DNA of 46,765 bases from CAWHNT01 sp963830775 (GCA_963830775.1 CAWHNT010000034.1:1-46765), one strand, 5' to 3'; numbered from the stretch's first letter, positions 35,022 through 43,681 are shown. The notes: generated by a model from the letters alone, not told the origin. Numbers and translations: made by a program.

Positions 35022-35045
35022 AGCAGATCAGAGAGAGTAGCTCCG

Positions 35046-36062
35046 ATGACAACCACCCGGTTCTTCGACAGGCGCACGCGCCGCCATTGTCTGTCCGCCA
35101 TGCTGGCCGCCTGCGCCACGGTCAGCATGGGACTGCTTGCCCAACCGGCTTCAGCCGAGGACTATCCGACGCGGCCCGTGCGGGTCATCACCCCGTTCGC
35201 GCCCGGCAGCGGGCCCGATTCGGTGATCCGGCTCGTCGGCGAGAAGCTGACCCAGGTCTGGGGTCAGCAGGTCGTCGTCGACAACCGGCCAGGCGGCAAC
35301 GGCTTCATCGCCATCGGTGCCGCGAAGAAGGCCGAGCCCGACGGCTACACGCTGGTGCAGGTGGACGACACCCACATGGCGCTCCAGCCGCACCTCTATA
35401 AGAAGATCCCCTACGACATCGCCACCGACTTCGACCCGATCGGGACCCTGTTCCGGGTCAACTTCTTCGTCGTGGTGCCCTCGAACTCGCCCTGGAAGAC
35501 GATGGGCGATCTTATCGACACCGCGCGCAAGGAGCCCGGCTACGTCACCTACGGCTCCTGGTTCACCGGCAGCCCGGGCCATCTCGGTGCGGCGATGCTT
35601 GAGGCTGCGACCGGGACGCAGATGGTCCACGTCCCCTACAAGCAGGCTTCCGACCTCTATATCGGCGTCGGCAACGGGGACGTGAACTGGGCCTTCGGCA
35701 GCGCCGGGTCGGCCGGAGCCATGTACCGGGCCGGCAAGGTCAAGTACCTCGCGGTGGCGGCACCGGAGCGCTCGAGCGGCTATCCCGACGTGCCGACGGT
35801 GCAGGAGGCGGGCGGTCCCGCCGACCTCGAGGTGAAGGCCTGGGTTGCTCTCCTGGCCCCGCACGGGACACCCCCCGCCATCATCGAGAAGATCAACCAG
35901 GACCTGAAGCCGATCCTGGCCCTGCCCGAGATCCGCGAGCGCTTCACCGCCTTTGGCTTCGAGCCCTACGCCTCGACACCCGTCGAGGTCACGAAGACGC
36001 GGGAGGACGACCTGAAGCACTACGGCGACATCGTGGCCCGGACGAATATCTCGATCCAGTGA
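35046..36062 (+). CDS. second tripartite tricarboxylate (Bug-type) periplasmic receptor
   Basis: A 338-residue Bug/TctC-family receptor with a signal peptide ending PASA-EDYPTRPVRVI. The mature part carries PFAPGSGPDSVIRLVGEKLT, VVVDNRPGGNGFIAIGAAKK and GSPGHLGAAMLEAATGTQMV, with the ligand-site segment VPYKQASDLYIGVGNGDVNW. It diverges clearly from the receptor at 31871, so this is not a recent duplication. It begins 24 bases after the monooxygenase and 43 bases before the gentisate dioxygenase. Again no TctA/TctB genes are close. Bug proteins without their own membrane subunits may share a distant transporter or serve in sensing. Confidence 0.9.
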   Translation: MTTTRFFDRRTRRHCLSAMLAACATVSMGLLAQPASAEDYPTRPVRVITPFAPGSGPDSVIRLVGEKLTQVWGQQVVVDNRPGGNGFIAIGAAKKAEPDGYTLVQVDDTHMALQPHLYKKIPYDIATDFDPIGTLFRVNFFVVVPSNSPWKTMGDLIDTARKEPGYVTYGSWFTGSPGHLGAAMLEAATGTQMVHVPYKQASDLYIGVGNGDVNWAFGSAGSAGAMYRAGKVKYLAVAAPERSSGYPDVPTVQEAGGPADLEVKAWVALLAPHGTPPAIIEKINQDLKPILALPEIRERFTAFGFEPYASTPVEVTKTREDDLKHYGDIVARTNISIQ

Positions 36063-36105
36063 CAGGGGTCCGAGCCGTCGAGCTGACACATCAGTGGAGG
36101 ATGCC

Positions 36106-37248
36106 ATGACATCGCAAGTAATGACGCGACCCACGGCCGAGCAACCAGCCGGAATCGAGCATGCGGACGTCCACAACCAGATGCTGCCCGAGGAGACGCC
36201 CGAGCTCAAGGAGCTCTACCAGAGCTTCGCGGCCGAGAGCCTCATGCCGCTCTGGACCCAGCTCGACGATCTGATGCCCGTGCATCCGGCACCCAAGGCG
36301 GTTCCGCATGTGTGGAAGTGGTCCACCCTCTTTCCCCTGGCCCAGCGTGCCGGCGATCTGGTGCCGGTCGGCCGCGGCGGCGAGCGGCGGGCGATCGGCC
36401 TCGCCAACCCCGGGCTCGGCGGGCGCGCCTATGTCAGCCCCACCTTGTGGGCCGCCATCCAGTATCTGGGCCCGAAGGAGACGGCACCGGAGCACCGCCA
36501 CGCGCAGAACGCGTTCCGCTTCGTCGTCGAGGGCGAGGGCGTGTGGACCGTCGTCAACGGCGATCCCGTCAGGATGAGCCGTGGCGACTTCCTGCTCACG
36601 CCCGGCTGGAACTTCCACGGGCACCACAACGAGACCGACCAGCCAATGGCCTGGATCGACGGCCTCGACATCCCCTTCTCCTACCAGAACGATGTCGGCT
36701 TCTTCGAGTTCGGCTCGGAGCGGGTGACCGACTACGCCACCCCGAACTTCTCCCGCGGCGAGCGCCTGTGGTGCCATCCGGGCCTGCGTCCGCTCTCGGG
36801 CCTGCAGGACACGGTGAGCTCGCCAATCGGCGCCTACCGCTGGGAATACACGGACCGCGCCCTGACCGAGCAGCTGCTGCTCGAGGACGAGGGCCACCCG
36901 GCGACGGTGGAGCAGGGCCACGCCGCCGTGCGGTACGTCAACCCGACCACGGGCGGCGACGTCATGCCGACGATCCGGGCCGAGTTCCACCGGCTGCGCG
37001 CCGGGGCCACGACACCCGTCCGCCGCGAGGTCGGCTCGACCGTGTTCCAGGTGTTCGCGGGTGCGGGCTCGGTCGTCCTGGGCGGCGTCGAGCACGCGCT
37101 GGACATAGGCGACCTCTTCGTCGTGCCGTCCTGGGTGCCGTGGTCGCTCCAGGCCGAGACCCAGTTCGACCTCTTCCGCTTCTCCGATGCGCCGATCATG
37201 GAGCGCCTGCACTTCGCCCGCGTGCAGGTCGAGGGGCAGCCCCGGTGA
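36106..37248 (+). CDS. gtdA: gentisate 1,2-dioxygenase
   Basis: A 380-residue bicupin ring-cleaving enzyme that opens gentisate to maleylpyruvate using Fe(II) and O2. The N-terminal segment HVWKWSTLFPLAQRAGDLVP is typical. The catalytic cupin holds LWAAIQYLGPKETAPEHRHA followed by QNAFRFVVEGEG (the HxH ligands) and GDFLLTPGWNFHGHHNETDQ. The second cupin contains GSTVFQVFAGAGSVVLGG. The length is slightly above the usual 340-350 because of an N-terminal arm. The ATG at 36106 has GGAGG five bases upstream; a GTG at 36094 lies before that site and is less likely. Next in the operon is an isomerase of its product. Confidence 0.92.
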   Translation: MTSQVMTRPTAEQPAGIEHADVHNQMLPEETPELKELYQSFAAESLMPLWTQLDDLMPVHPAPKAVPHVWKWSTLFPLAQRAGDLVPVGRGGERRAIGLANPGLGGRAYVSPTLWAAIQYLGPKETAPEHRHAQNAFRFVVEGEGVWTVVNGDPVRMSRGDFLLTPGWNFHGHHNETDQPMAWIDGLDIPFSYQNDVGFFEFGSERVTDYATPNFSRGERLWCHPGLRPLSGLQDTVSSPIGAYRWEYTDRALTEQLLLEDEGHPATVEQGHAAVRYVNPTTGGDVMPTIRAEFHRLRAGATTPVRREVGSTVFQVFAGAGSVVLGGVEHALDIGDLFVVPSWVPWSLQAETQFDLFRFSDAPIMERLHFARVQVEGQPR

Positions 37249-37255
37249 GGACGGC

Positions 37256-38038
37256 GTGAGCGTCACCGCCGAAGACACCGCCCGAGCCGCTCTGAGAGAG
37301 CGGCTCGGGGCCGGCGCACGGTACGACTCGCCGGCGGCACCGGCGCGGGACCTGCTGTGGGCCCGGCGCGGCACCGCCTATTTCGCGCGCAAGCTCAACG
37401 AGCTGCGGGACGACGAGCTCGATGCGCCCAGTCTGGTACCAGGCTGGACGAGGCGGCACCTGATCGCCCATGTCGGCTACAATGCCCGGGCCCTGTGCCG
37501 GCTCGTGGAAGGGGCCCGCACCGGGGTCGAGATGCCGATGTACGCCTCGGCCGGGCACCGCAAGGCCGAGATCGATCTCGGGTCCACCCTGCCGCCCCGT
37601 GCGCTGCGCAACCTGTTCGACCATGCCGCGGTCCACCTGAGCGTGGAGTGGCGTGATCTCCCCGACGAGGGATGGGATGCCGGGGTGCGCACGCTGGATG
37701 GGCGCATCATCCCCGCCCGGGAGACGGCATGGATCCGCAGCCGCGAGGTCTGGGTGCATGCCGTCGACCTGGACAATGGCGGCTCGTTCCTGGACTTCCC
37801 GCCGGACCTCCTGGAGGCACTGCTCGCCGCCGTCCTGCGGACATGGACGGAGCGCTCGGAGAAGGTCGACCTGCTGCTGGCCCCGACCGACCGTCCCCGG
37901 CCGATCCAGGTCGGCGCCGGCACCGGCCCGACGATCACCGGGAGGATGGCCGACCTCGCGCGTTGGCTCACCGGCCGCGGTGCACGCCGTCTTGTCAGCT
38001 CGACCGGCGCGTTGCCGGGCATTCCTCGTTGGCTCTGA
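37256..38038 (+). CDS. maleylpyruvate isomerase, mycothiol-dependent (MDMPI/DinB-like) family
   Basis: A 260-residue protein of the maleylpyruvate isomerase N-domain/DinB-like family. It has TAYFARKLNELRDDELDAPS, LVPGWTRRHLIAHVGYNARA (metal His) and LCRLVEGARTGVEMPMYASA. The second helix pair carries ARETAWIRSREVWVHAVDLD, with the Glu and His of the metal site. In actinobacteria this enzyme uses mycothiol to isomerise maleyl- to fumarylpyruvate. The GTG at 37256 has GAGG at good spacing and follows the dioxygenase stop by seven bases, so it is tightly coupled to it. A proteobacterium would lack mycothiol, so the thiol cofactor is an open question. Confidence 0.87.
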   Translation: MSVTAEDTARAALRERLGAGARYDSPAAPARDLLWARRGTAYFARKLNELRDDELDAPSLVPGWTRRHLIAHVGYNARALCRLVEGARTGVEMPMYASAGHRKAEIDLGSTLPPRALRNLFDHAAVHLSVEWRDLPDEGWDAGVRTLDGRIIPARETAWIRSREVWVHAVDLDNGGSFLDFPPDLLEALLAAVLRTWTERSEKVDLLLAPTDRPRPIQVGAGTGPTITGRMADLARWLTGRGARRLVSSTGALPGIPRWL

Positions 38039-38119
38039 GCGAGCCAGGCTGATGAGCATGCGGTCGGACCTCGAGGCCTTGAGCCTCCCCCGTAAGCATG
38101 GACGGGGACGTAAGGTGCA

Positions 38120-38226
38120 TTAGGCGGCCCTGGCCATCTGCTCGTAGGCTTGGGCCGGGGTCAAGAAGGCAAGGCCGGAGTGCCGGCGCTGGCGGTTGTA
38201 GAAAGCTTCGATGTGCTCGAAGATCG
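38120..38226 (-). mobile_element. 3' end of an IS3-family transposase, cut by ISL3
   Basis: The minus strand encodes RAIFEHIEAFYNRQRRHSGL then AFLTPAQAYEQMARAA, the unmistakable C-terminus of an IS3-type (rve) transposase with the catalytic-Glu helix region lost upstream. The frame is entered from the ISL3 inverted repeat at about 38227, where homology stops. Downstream (38040-38119) only the former IS3 end is left; its inverted repeat was not identified with certainty. Confidence 0.75.
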
Positions 38227-39997
38227 CCCGCACTTTGCGTGGATCAGGCGGCGAGCACTGGCGTTTGGAAGGTGGCGGGCCGAACCCCATAGGACGGAGC
38301 ATGAACAAGCTCTGTCCTATGCCGGGCTGCAGCGTCGAGCGGATCACGCGTGACGGTCCGGATTTCCTCCACGTCGCCGCGCACGGCACGAGACCCGGCA
38401 GCCGCTGCCCGGATTGCGGGCGTGCGAGCCGGGCGGTGCACAGCCGTTATCGGCGACGACCGGTTGATCTGCCCTCGCTCGGGCGGGCGCTCAGGATCGA
38501 CCTGCGCGTGCGCCGGTTCTATTGCCACAACGCGGCCTGTGCCCGACACACCTTCGCCGAGCGCCTGCCCGAACTGCTCAGACCCCACGCGCGCCGCACC
38601 CGCAGGTTGGCCGAGGCCCAGGGGCGGGTCGGGGTGGCGCTCGGGGGCGAAGGCGGTGCACGCTTGCTTCAGCACCTGTCCATGCCGGCGAGCGCGGACA
38701 CGGTGTTGCGCCTGGTCCGGGGTCTGCCGCTGCCCGAGCAGGAGCCGCCACACGTCGTTGGTGTGGACGACTGGGCGCTGCGCAAGGGACGCACGTACGG
38801 CACGATCCTGGTGGACCTGGAACGGCGCCGCGTGCTGGACCTGCTCCCGGATCGTACGGCCGAGACGCTGGCGGACTGGCTGCGTTGCCAGCCGCAGGTT
38901 GCGGTGGCGGCCCGCGACCGCTCGACCGAGTATGCCCGCGGCATCGCCCTGGGCGCGCCGGGAGCAAGGCAGGTGGCCGACCGCTGGCACCTGCTGGCCA
39001 ACATGCGGCAGGTGCTCGAGCGGTGGCTGGCCGGGGCGCACGCGCGGCTGCGGCACCTGCCACCCGGGCCCGGCGCTTCCGCCGACGCGCGACCGGGATC
39101 GCGGACCGGGCCCTTTCGGCGCACCCGGGCCGAAGGGGCGGCCCGTCTCGGCCGCCGGGCGCGGCGGGTCGCGCTCTACGAGGAGGTCAGGCGGCGGCAC
39201 GCCGCGGGCGAGAAGCTGCTCGCGATCGGCCGGGCGATGAACCTCGCGGTCGGGACGGTGCGCAAGTATGCATACGCCGAGAGCTTCCCGGTGCCGGAAG
39301 CGCGCCCCCTCAGGTCCAGCATCCTGGATCCTTACCTCGCCCGCCTGGAGGCACGGCTCGCGGAAGGCTGCGAGAACGGGCTGACCCTGTGGCGCGAGTT
39401 GCGGGCGGCCGGCTTCACGGGAACGGCCAAGCAGGTGCACCGTTGGCTCGCGGAGCACCGGACGGCGCCGGCTCAGAATACCCCACACAAGTGGCGGGAC
39501 GGGCCGCCCGCCGCCAAGCAGATGCCGGCCGGACCCGGCCGTCCACCCGCCTTGCCCTCGCCGGCGCGGCTGGCATGGCTTCTCGTCCAACCCCCGACGG
39601 AGCTGCCGGCGTCCGATGCAGCCCTCGTGACACGGGTCGAGCAGGACCGCGAGGCTGCGGTCGTGGCCGGGCTGGCCCGCCGGTTCACGGCGCTCGTGCG
39701 CGGGAGCGGCACGAGCCGAAAGGCTGACCCCGACGCGGCGCTCGCCGGTCTGGAGGCATGGCTCGCCGATGCCCGCACATCCGGCCTACGAGCCGTTGAG
39801 ACGTTTGCTGCTGGGTTGGAGCAGGACGGTCCTGCGGTCCGTGCCGCACTCACAACGCCTTGGAGCAGCGGCCAAGCCGAGGGCCAGATCACCCGCCTCA
39901 AGCTGCTGAAGCGGCAGATGTACGGCCGCGCCGGCTTCGACCTGCTCCGCCACCGCACCCTGCTCGCCGCCTGATCCACGCAAAGTGCGGGAGAGCC
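38227..39997 (+). mobile_element. complete ISL3-family insertion sequence (copy 2)
   Basis: The element is bounded by 31-bp inverted repeats that match exactly over CCCGCACTTTGCGTGGATCA and onward (38227-38257 and 39961-39991). The right repeat contains the transposase stop codon. The right end continues GAGAGCC to 39997; the left counterpart (38221-38226) matches only partly, so a few outer bases of the left end may be lost. The element sits at the end of an IS3 relic. No clear 8-bp target duplication was seen. Confidence 0.8.
38301..39974 (+). CDS. ISL3-family transposase
   Basis: A 557-residue transposase with an intact frame. An N-terminal zinc-binding domain (LCPMPGCSVERI, CPDCGRASRAVHSRYRRRPV, FYCHNAACARHTFAERLPEL) is followed by a helix-turn-helix and the DDE domain. 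That domain reads VVGVDDWALRKGRTYGTILV (first Asp), VAVAARDRSTEYARGIALGA (second Asp region) and GARQVADRWHLLANMRQVLE, with the conserved end TTPWSSGQAEGQITRLKLLK then RQMYGRAGFDLLRHRTLLAA. The ATG at 38301 has a GGACGGAG site before it. It is the only apparently intact transposase in the window and may be active. Confidence 0.9.
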   Translation: MNKLCPMPGCSVERITRDGPDFLHVAAHGTRPGSRCPDCGRASRAVHSRYRRRPVDLPSLGRALRIDLRVRRFYCHNAACARHTFAERLPELLRPHARRTRRLAEAQGRVGVALGGEGGARLLQHLSMPASADTVLRLVRGLPLPEQEPPHVVGVDDWALRKGRTYGTILVDLERRRVLDLLPDRTAETLADWLRCQPQVAVAARDRSTEYARGIALGAPGARQVADRWHLLANMRQVLERWLAGAHARLRHLPPGPGASADARPGSRTGPFRRTRAEGAARLGRRARRVALYEEVRRRHAAGEKLLAIGRAMNLAVGTVRKYAYAESFPVPEARPLRSSILDPYLARLEARLAEGCENGLTLWRELRAAGFTGTAKQVHRWLAEHRTAPAQNTPHKWRDGPPAAKQMPAGPGRPPALPSPARLAWLLVQPPTELPASDAALVTRVEQDREAAVVAGLARRFTALVRGSGTSRKADPDAALAGLEAWLADARTSGLRAVETFAAGLEQDGPAVRAALTTPWSSGQAEGQITRLKLLKRQMYGRAGFDLLRHRTLLAA

Positions 39998-40570
39998 ACA
40001 CCGCCGGGGAAGCTCACTTGCCGACCGGCACCCGAAAGATGACGTCGTCCATACCCTGATGCGGCTGGCGGTTATCGGGCAGCTAGTCGAGGCCGAGCGG
40101 AAGTACCATCGCCGCCCACGGCCGAGGCGGAAGGGGAGGAGAGCTGACCTGGGGCTGCCTGGGCTCGCGGAGCCGGCCACGGCCATCGCGACCGCCTGCA
40201 AAGCCTACTTTATCGGGCTGTGCTCGAGCAGCAGGTGAGCCCCCCGCGATTTCTCATGCCCAGCCTCTGACATGAACAAAGGCGGGTCGAGACACGATCA
40301 GCACGAAAACAGGACCGGGCCCTTTCGGGCCCGGTGAATGAAGCAAGGCATTGGGAGGCAGAGGTCCGTAGCCGCTCGAGGCGATCACCGCTGTGAGCAA
40401 GACCACATCTCTCCCACCTTGCGCTGAGCGGGGCCTCGCCGCTGCCGGCAGCTTGATCCGACCGTCTGCTGCGTACACCCGTTCCGGTTCAGGCATGCCA
40501 TCCGACGAACCAGATTGACGGACGGCCCTCGCTGCACGTAAGCGGAACACAGTTCTAAATTTGCCGCACC
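39998..40570. other. 570-base region without a recognised gene
   Basis: One open plus-strand frame (about 40042-40240) would encode VVHTLMRLAVIGQLVEAERK followed by Arg-rich text and AIATACKAYFIGLCSSSR. It has no start site and no recognisable family and may be a gene fragment. The minus-strand frame at 40254-40550 contains a terminator hairpin and is not considered real. The promoter of the IclR relic lies at the right edge. Confidence 0.35.
40314..40335 (-). terminator. rho-independent-type terminator on the minus strand
   Basis: A perfect 9-bp stem ACCGGGCCC / GGGCCCGGT with a four-base loop. Read on the minus strand it is followed by CCTGTTTTCG, a short T-run. No gene that would end here on the minus strand remains, which suggests that the gene it served has been lost. 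Confidence 0.6.
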
Positions 40571-41409
40571 ATGACCCAGTCCGCTACCCGTCGTGCTCTT
40601 GGCATCCTGGAGCTGCTCGTGGACCAGCCGCAGGGGCTCCGGGCTGAGCGAACTCGGCTACAGCTCGGCATGCCCAAGAGCATCGCCCACCGGCTGCTCG
40701 CACTGCTCACCGAGTGCGGGTTCGTTCGGTAGGACGCGGTGACGGAGCGCTACGGCCTCACGCTCAAGCTGGCTCTGCTCGGTGCCCGGTACCTCGCCGG
40801 TACCGGGCTTGGCGACGTCAGCCAGCCGATCCTGGAGCGCCTGGCAGCGGCCACGGGCGAACTCGCCCGTCTCACGGTGGTCGAGGGCGAGGGCCTGGCG
40901 TGGGTCGGCAAGGCGCAGGGTGCCCGGCACGGGCTGCGCTACGACCCCGATGCCGGCACGCACGTCGTGCTGCACGCCACGGCGACGGGCAAGGCGTGGC
41001 TCGCGACCCTGCCCGAGGCAGAGGCCCTGCGCATCGTCCAGGCTACCGGCTTTGCCACGCCGGCCCATTTCGGCCCCAACGTGATCCGTGACCGCGAGCG
41101 GTTCCGCCTGGAGCTGGCGCGCACGCGGGCACAGGGTTTCGGGCTCGCGATCGAGGAGGGCGAGCCCGGCACAGCCGCCGTGGCGGTGGTGGTCCGCGCC
41201 TCGGCCGAGGCCACCGCCCGGGTCGTGGGCACGCTCAGCGTGGCAGGCCCGGTCGGCCGCTCACGCCCGAGCGCCGCGCCCACTTCGTCGAGGCCCTCCG
41301 GGCAGCCGCCCAGGAACTCAGCGCGCTCTGGCCGGTGCGGGGCGAGCACCGGCCCGGTCCTGGTCCTCACCACCCAGTCCGCGCAGGAGTCCTGCAGCAT
41401 GCAATCTGA
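40571..41409 (+). pseudogene. IclR-family regulator with an internal amber codon and frameshifts
   Basis: The N-terminal helix-turn-helix starts QSATRRALGILELLVDQPQG and reaches MPKSIAHRLLALLTECGFVR, where a TAG (about 40730) replaces what is normally a Gln-like codon; the same frame then resumes DAVTERYGLTLKLALLGARY. Within the helix-turn-helix the expected LSELA segment is visible only in a neighbouring frame, implying two compensating indels. The effector domain (GTHVVLHATATGKAWLATLP, GFGLAIEEGEPGTAAVAVVV) is readable, and its last helix (LTPERRAHFVEALRAAAQEL) lies in another frame after about 41260. It would have controlled the decayed cupin-transporter cluster behind it. Confidence 0.8.
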
Positions 41410-41845
41410 GCCTACGCCCCGCTATCCGGGCCCGCTGCCGCTCGCCGAGCTCTTCCGGCTGCACCTGGCAGCACCCTCCGACGCGGCCTTCACCCGCGAC
41501 GGTCCACGCGCCGACGTCGAGTACCGCGACCTCGGCCTCGCTGCCGCGACGGGCGGGCGGATCGGCACCAAGCACATCCGCGCCATCGCGCTTCCCGAAG
41601 GAGACCGGCTGGCACTGGCACGACATGACCGGCCACTTCGTCTTCGTGCTCAAGGGCTGGATCACCTTCCAATTCGCCGGCGTGGACAAGCCTGACCGTG
41701 CGGCCGGGCGGCTGCCTCGCAGCCGGCGGGCGTGGCGCACAACGTGGTCGGTCGGTCCGACGATCTTGAGCTGATCGAGATCAACCTGCCGGCCGAGTTC
41801 GGCACCATGGATCTCGGGGAGGCCGGGCAGCGGGATGGAAGCTGA
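41399..41845 (+). pseudogene. cupin-domain protein, frameshifted
   Basis: The ATG at 41399 has AGGAG upstream and encodes YPGPLPLAELFRLHLAAPSD and GGRIGTKHIRAIALPEG. Near 41605 the sense moves to the frame reading TGWHWHDMTGHFVFVLKGWI (the cupin HWH metal ligands), and near 41690 back to one reading LIEINLPAEFGTMDLGEAG with a stop at 41843-41845. The repaired product would be about 148 residues, a single-domain cupin. It overlaps the IclR relic upstream and the permease start downstream, so it was part of one operon. The enzyme activity is unknown; small cupins of this kind assist aromatic or hydroxy-acid catabolism. Confidence 0.7.
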
Positions 41846-42268
41846 CCGCACGGCCCTTCTCGCAGCGCCGGCCGGCAGCGGACGGCTCGCAGCATCCACA
41901 CGGCGCGGCGCCGGCCTGCTTGCCGTCTTCGCCGTCCTTTTCCTGGTTTGGGAGTACGCGGTCTGGCTCCTCGGCGTGAAGGCGTACCTCCTGCCGCCTC
42001 CATCCACGATCTGGACCGAGTTCCTGGAGCGCTGGGACACTGTTCTCCAGGGAGCCTGGGTGACAACCCAGGAGATCCTCGGCGGCTATCTCCTGGCAGT
42101 CGCCGTGAGCATCCCCATGGCGCTCGCCGTCGCCAGGTCGCGGCTTCATCGAGGAGACCGTCTATCCGGTCGTGGTCTTCCTCCAGATCGTGCCCAAGAT
42201 CGCGATCGCACCGCTCTTCATCATCTGGCTCGGCTTCGGCTTCGCGCCCAAGCTGCTCATCGTCTTTC
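41835..42268 (+). pseudogene. SsuC/TauC-like ABC permease, N-terminal part only
   Basis: The ATG at 41835 overlaps the cupin gene. The first 105 residues read GLLAVFAVLFLVWEYAVWLL, AYLLPPPSTIWTEFLERWDT and EILGGYLLAVAVSIPMALAV, as in nitrate/sulfonate/taurine-type permeases. After a frame change near 42140 the next frame reads FLQIVPKIAIAPLFIIWLGF and APKLLIVFLL. The remaining about 110 residues, including most of the EAA coupling loop, are absent, because receptor sequence starts at about 42269. Confidence 0.8.
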
Positions 42269-42844
42269 TGCTCTGGCGACCCGCTGGGCCAGCTGTTCCA
42301 GGCGCGCTGGCCGCCGCACAACAGGCTCGACATGACGCACGATCTCCTTCGTGCAGGTCGATCCAGCGGCGAAGGTTGTGACCGTGCTGGAGAAGCGCGC
42401 CGACGCGCTGCTGGGCGGCGCGGACGACCAGTTCTTCCTCATCGAGTACCGCGGCCAGGAGCCGGCCGCGCTGCGCTTCGCCGACAACGGCGCCAACATC
42501 GTGGGCATGACCATCGTCGCCTCCAACGACACGATCAAGGATAAGCCAGACCTGATCCGCCGCTTCGCCAGGAGGGCGTCGGCAAGTCGTGGGAGGAGGC
42601 GAAGAAGAACCCGGATGCCGCGGTCGACGCCGCGATCAAGGTCAAGGCCGACCTCAACGCGGGATTCCACCAGGACCAGATGCTCGTGGACTTCGAGCTA
42701 ATCGATTCGCCGAACGGGAAGGGGAGGCCCGGCTACGGCGACGAGCGTGACTGGAAGCAGACCATCGACCTGCTGAAGAAGTATCGCGGCCTGGAGACGG
42801 CGGATTGGACAGCGTTCCACACCAACGACTTCCTGCCGAAATGA
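42269..42844 (+). pseudogene. NMT1/SsuA-like ABC receptor, C-terminal part only
   Basis: The C-terminal half of a periplasmic receptor of the nitrate/sulfonate/taurine or pyrimidine-precursor type. It starts at GDPLGQLFQ. Frames then read FVQVDPAAKVVTVLEKRADA, FFLIEYRGQEPAALRFADNG and IVGMTIVASNDTIKDKPDLI. After a shift near 42570 they read AAIKVKADLNAGFHQDQMLV and ERDWKQTIDLLKKYRGLETA, ending FLPK at 42844. Signal peptide and lobe 1 are missing. Together with the truncated permease this marks one internal deletion that fused the two genes. Confidence 0.75.
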
Positions 42845-43672
42845 GCCTGGCAGCGGGCCGAATCGGGTTCGGCTGCGGCCCCCCCCGACCGCCGCGATGC
42901 GCCCGCGCGCTGGCGGTGGACGATGGAGGGCGTCGGCCAGACCTTCCGCGCGGGCCGGCACGACGCGGCGATCGACAGGGTCGACCTCGACGATCCGGCC
43001 CGGCGAGTTCGTCGCCGTGCTGGTCCATCGCGGCTGCGGCAAGAGCACCCTGTTGGAGATTGTCGCGGGACTGCTCCGCGCCGACGGGGCAAGTGCAGAT
43101 CGCGGGAGACGCGGGTGCACGGGCCTTACACGGACCTCGGCGTCGTGTTCCAGAGTCCCGTGCTGCTGGACTGGCGCAACGTGCTCGACAATGTGCTCGT
43201 ACAGATCGAGCTGCGCGGGCTGGACCGCCGCTTATCGTGAGCGCGCGCTCGGCCTGCTGCGCAGCGTCGGGCCTGGAAGGCTTCGGCGACCGCATGCCGC
43301 GCGAGCTGTCCCGCGGCATGCGCCAGCGCGGCCATCGTGCGAGGGCTGATCCACGACCCGCCGCTGCTGATGATGGACGAGCCGTTCGGCGCGCTCGACG
43401 CGCTGACGCGCGAGCAGATGCGCATCGACCTCGAAAAGCTCTGGCTGGAACGCCGGCAGACGACGCTGTTCATCACGCACGGCATCAACGAAGCCGTCGC
43501 GCTCGCCGACCGGGTGGTGGTGATGACGCCACGTCCGGGACGCATCGACCAGATCCTGGACATCGACCTTCCGCGCCCGCGTGACAAGGCGGTGATTTCC
43601 AGCCCCCGTTTCGCGGAATATTGCGAGGCGATCACCGAGAGCTTCATGCGCCACGGCGTCATCCAGTACTGA
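42841..43672 (+). pseudogene. SsuB/TauB-like ABC ATPase, multiple frameshifts
   Basis: The ATG at 42841 overlaps the receptor stop (ATGA). The ATPase elements are scattered over three frames: EGVGQTFRAGRHDAAIDRVD, Walker A HRGCGKSTLLEIVAGLLRAD, GVVFQSPVLLDWRNVLDNVL, signature ELSRGMRQR, Walker B PPLLMMDEPFGALDALTREQ and switch His in TTLFITHGINEAVALADRVV. The last 110 residues (43337-43672) are continuous. At least four frame changes lie before that (near 42920, 43005, 43090 and 43325). Domain order and size otherwise match nitrate/sulfonate-type ATPases. Confidence 0.82.
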
Positions 43673-43681
43673 GAGTGAACC

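Noticed and set aside
40254..40550. 98-codon minus-strand frame
   Set aside because: It contains a perfect terminator-type hairpin (40314-40335) and has no family resemblance or start site.
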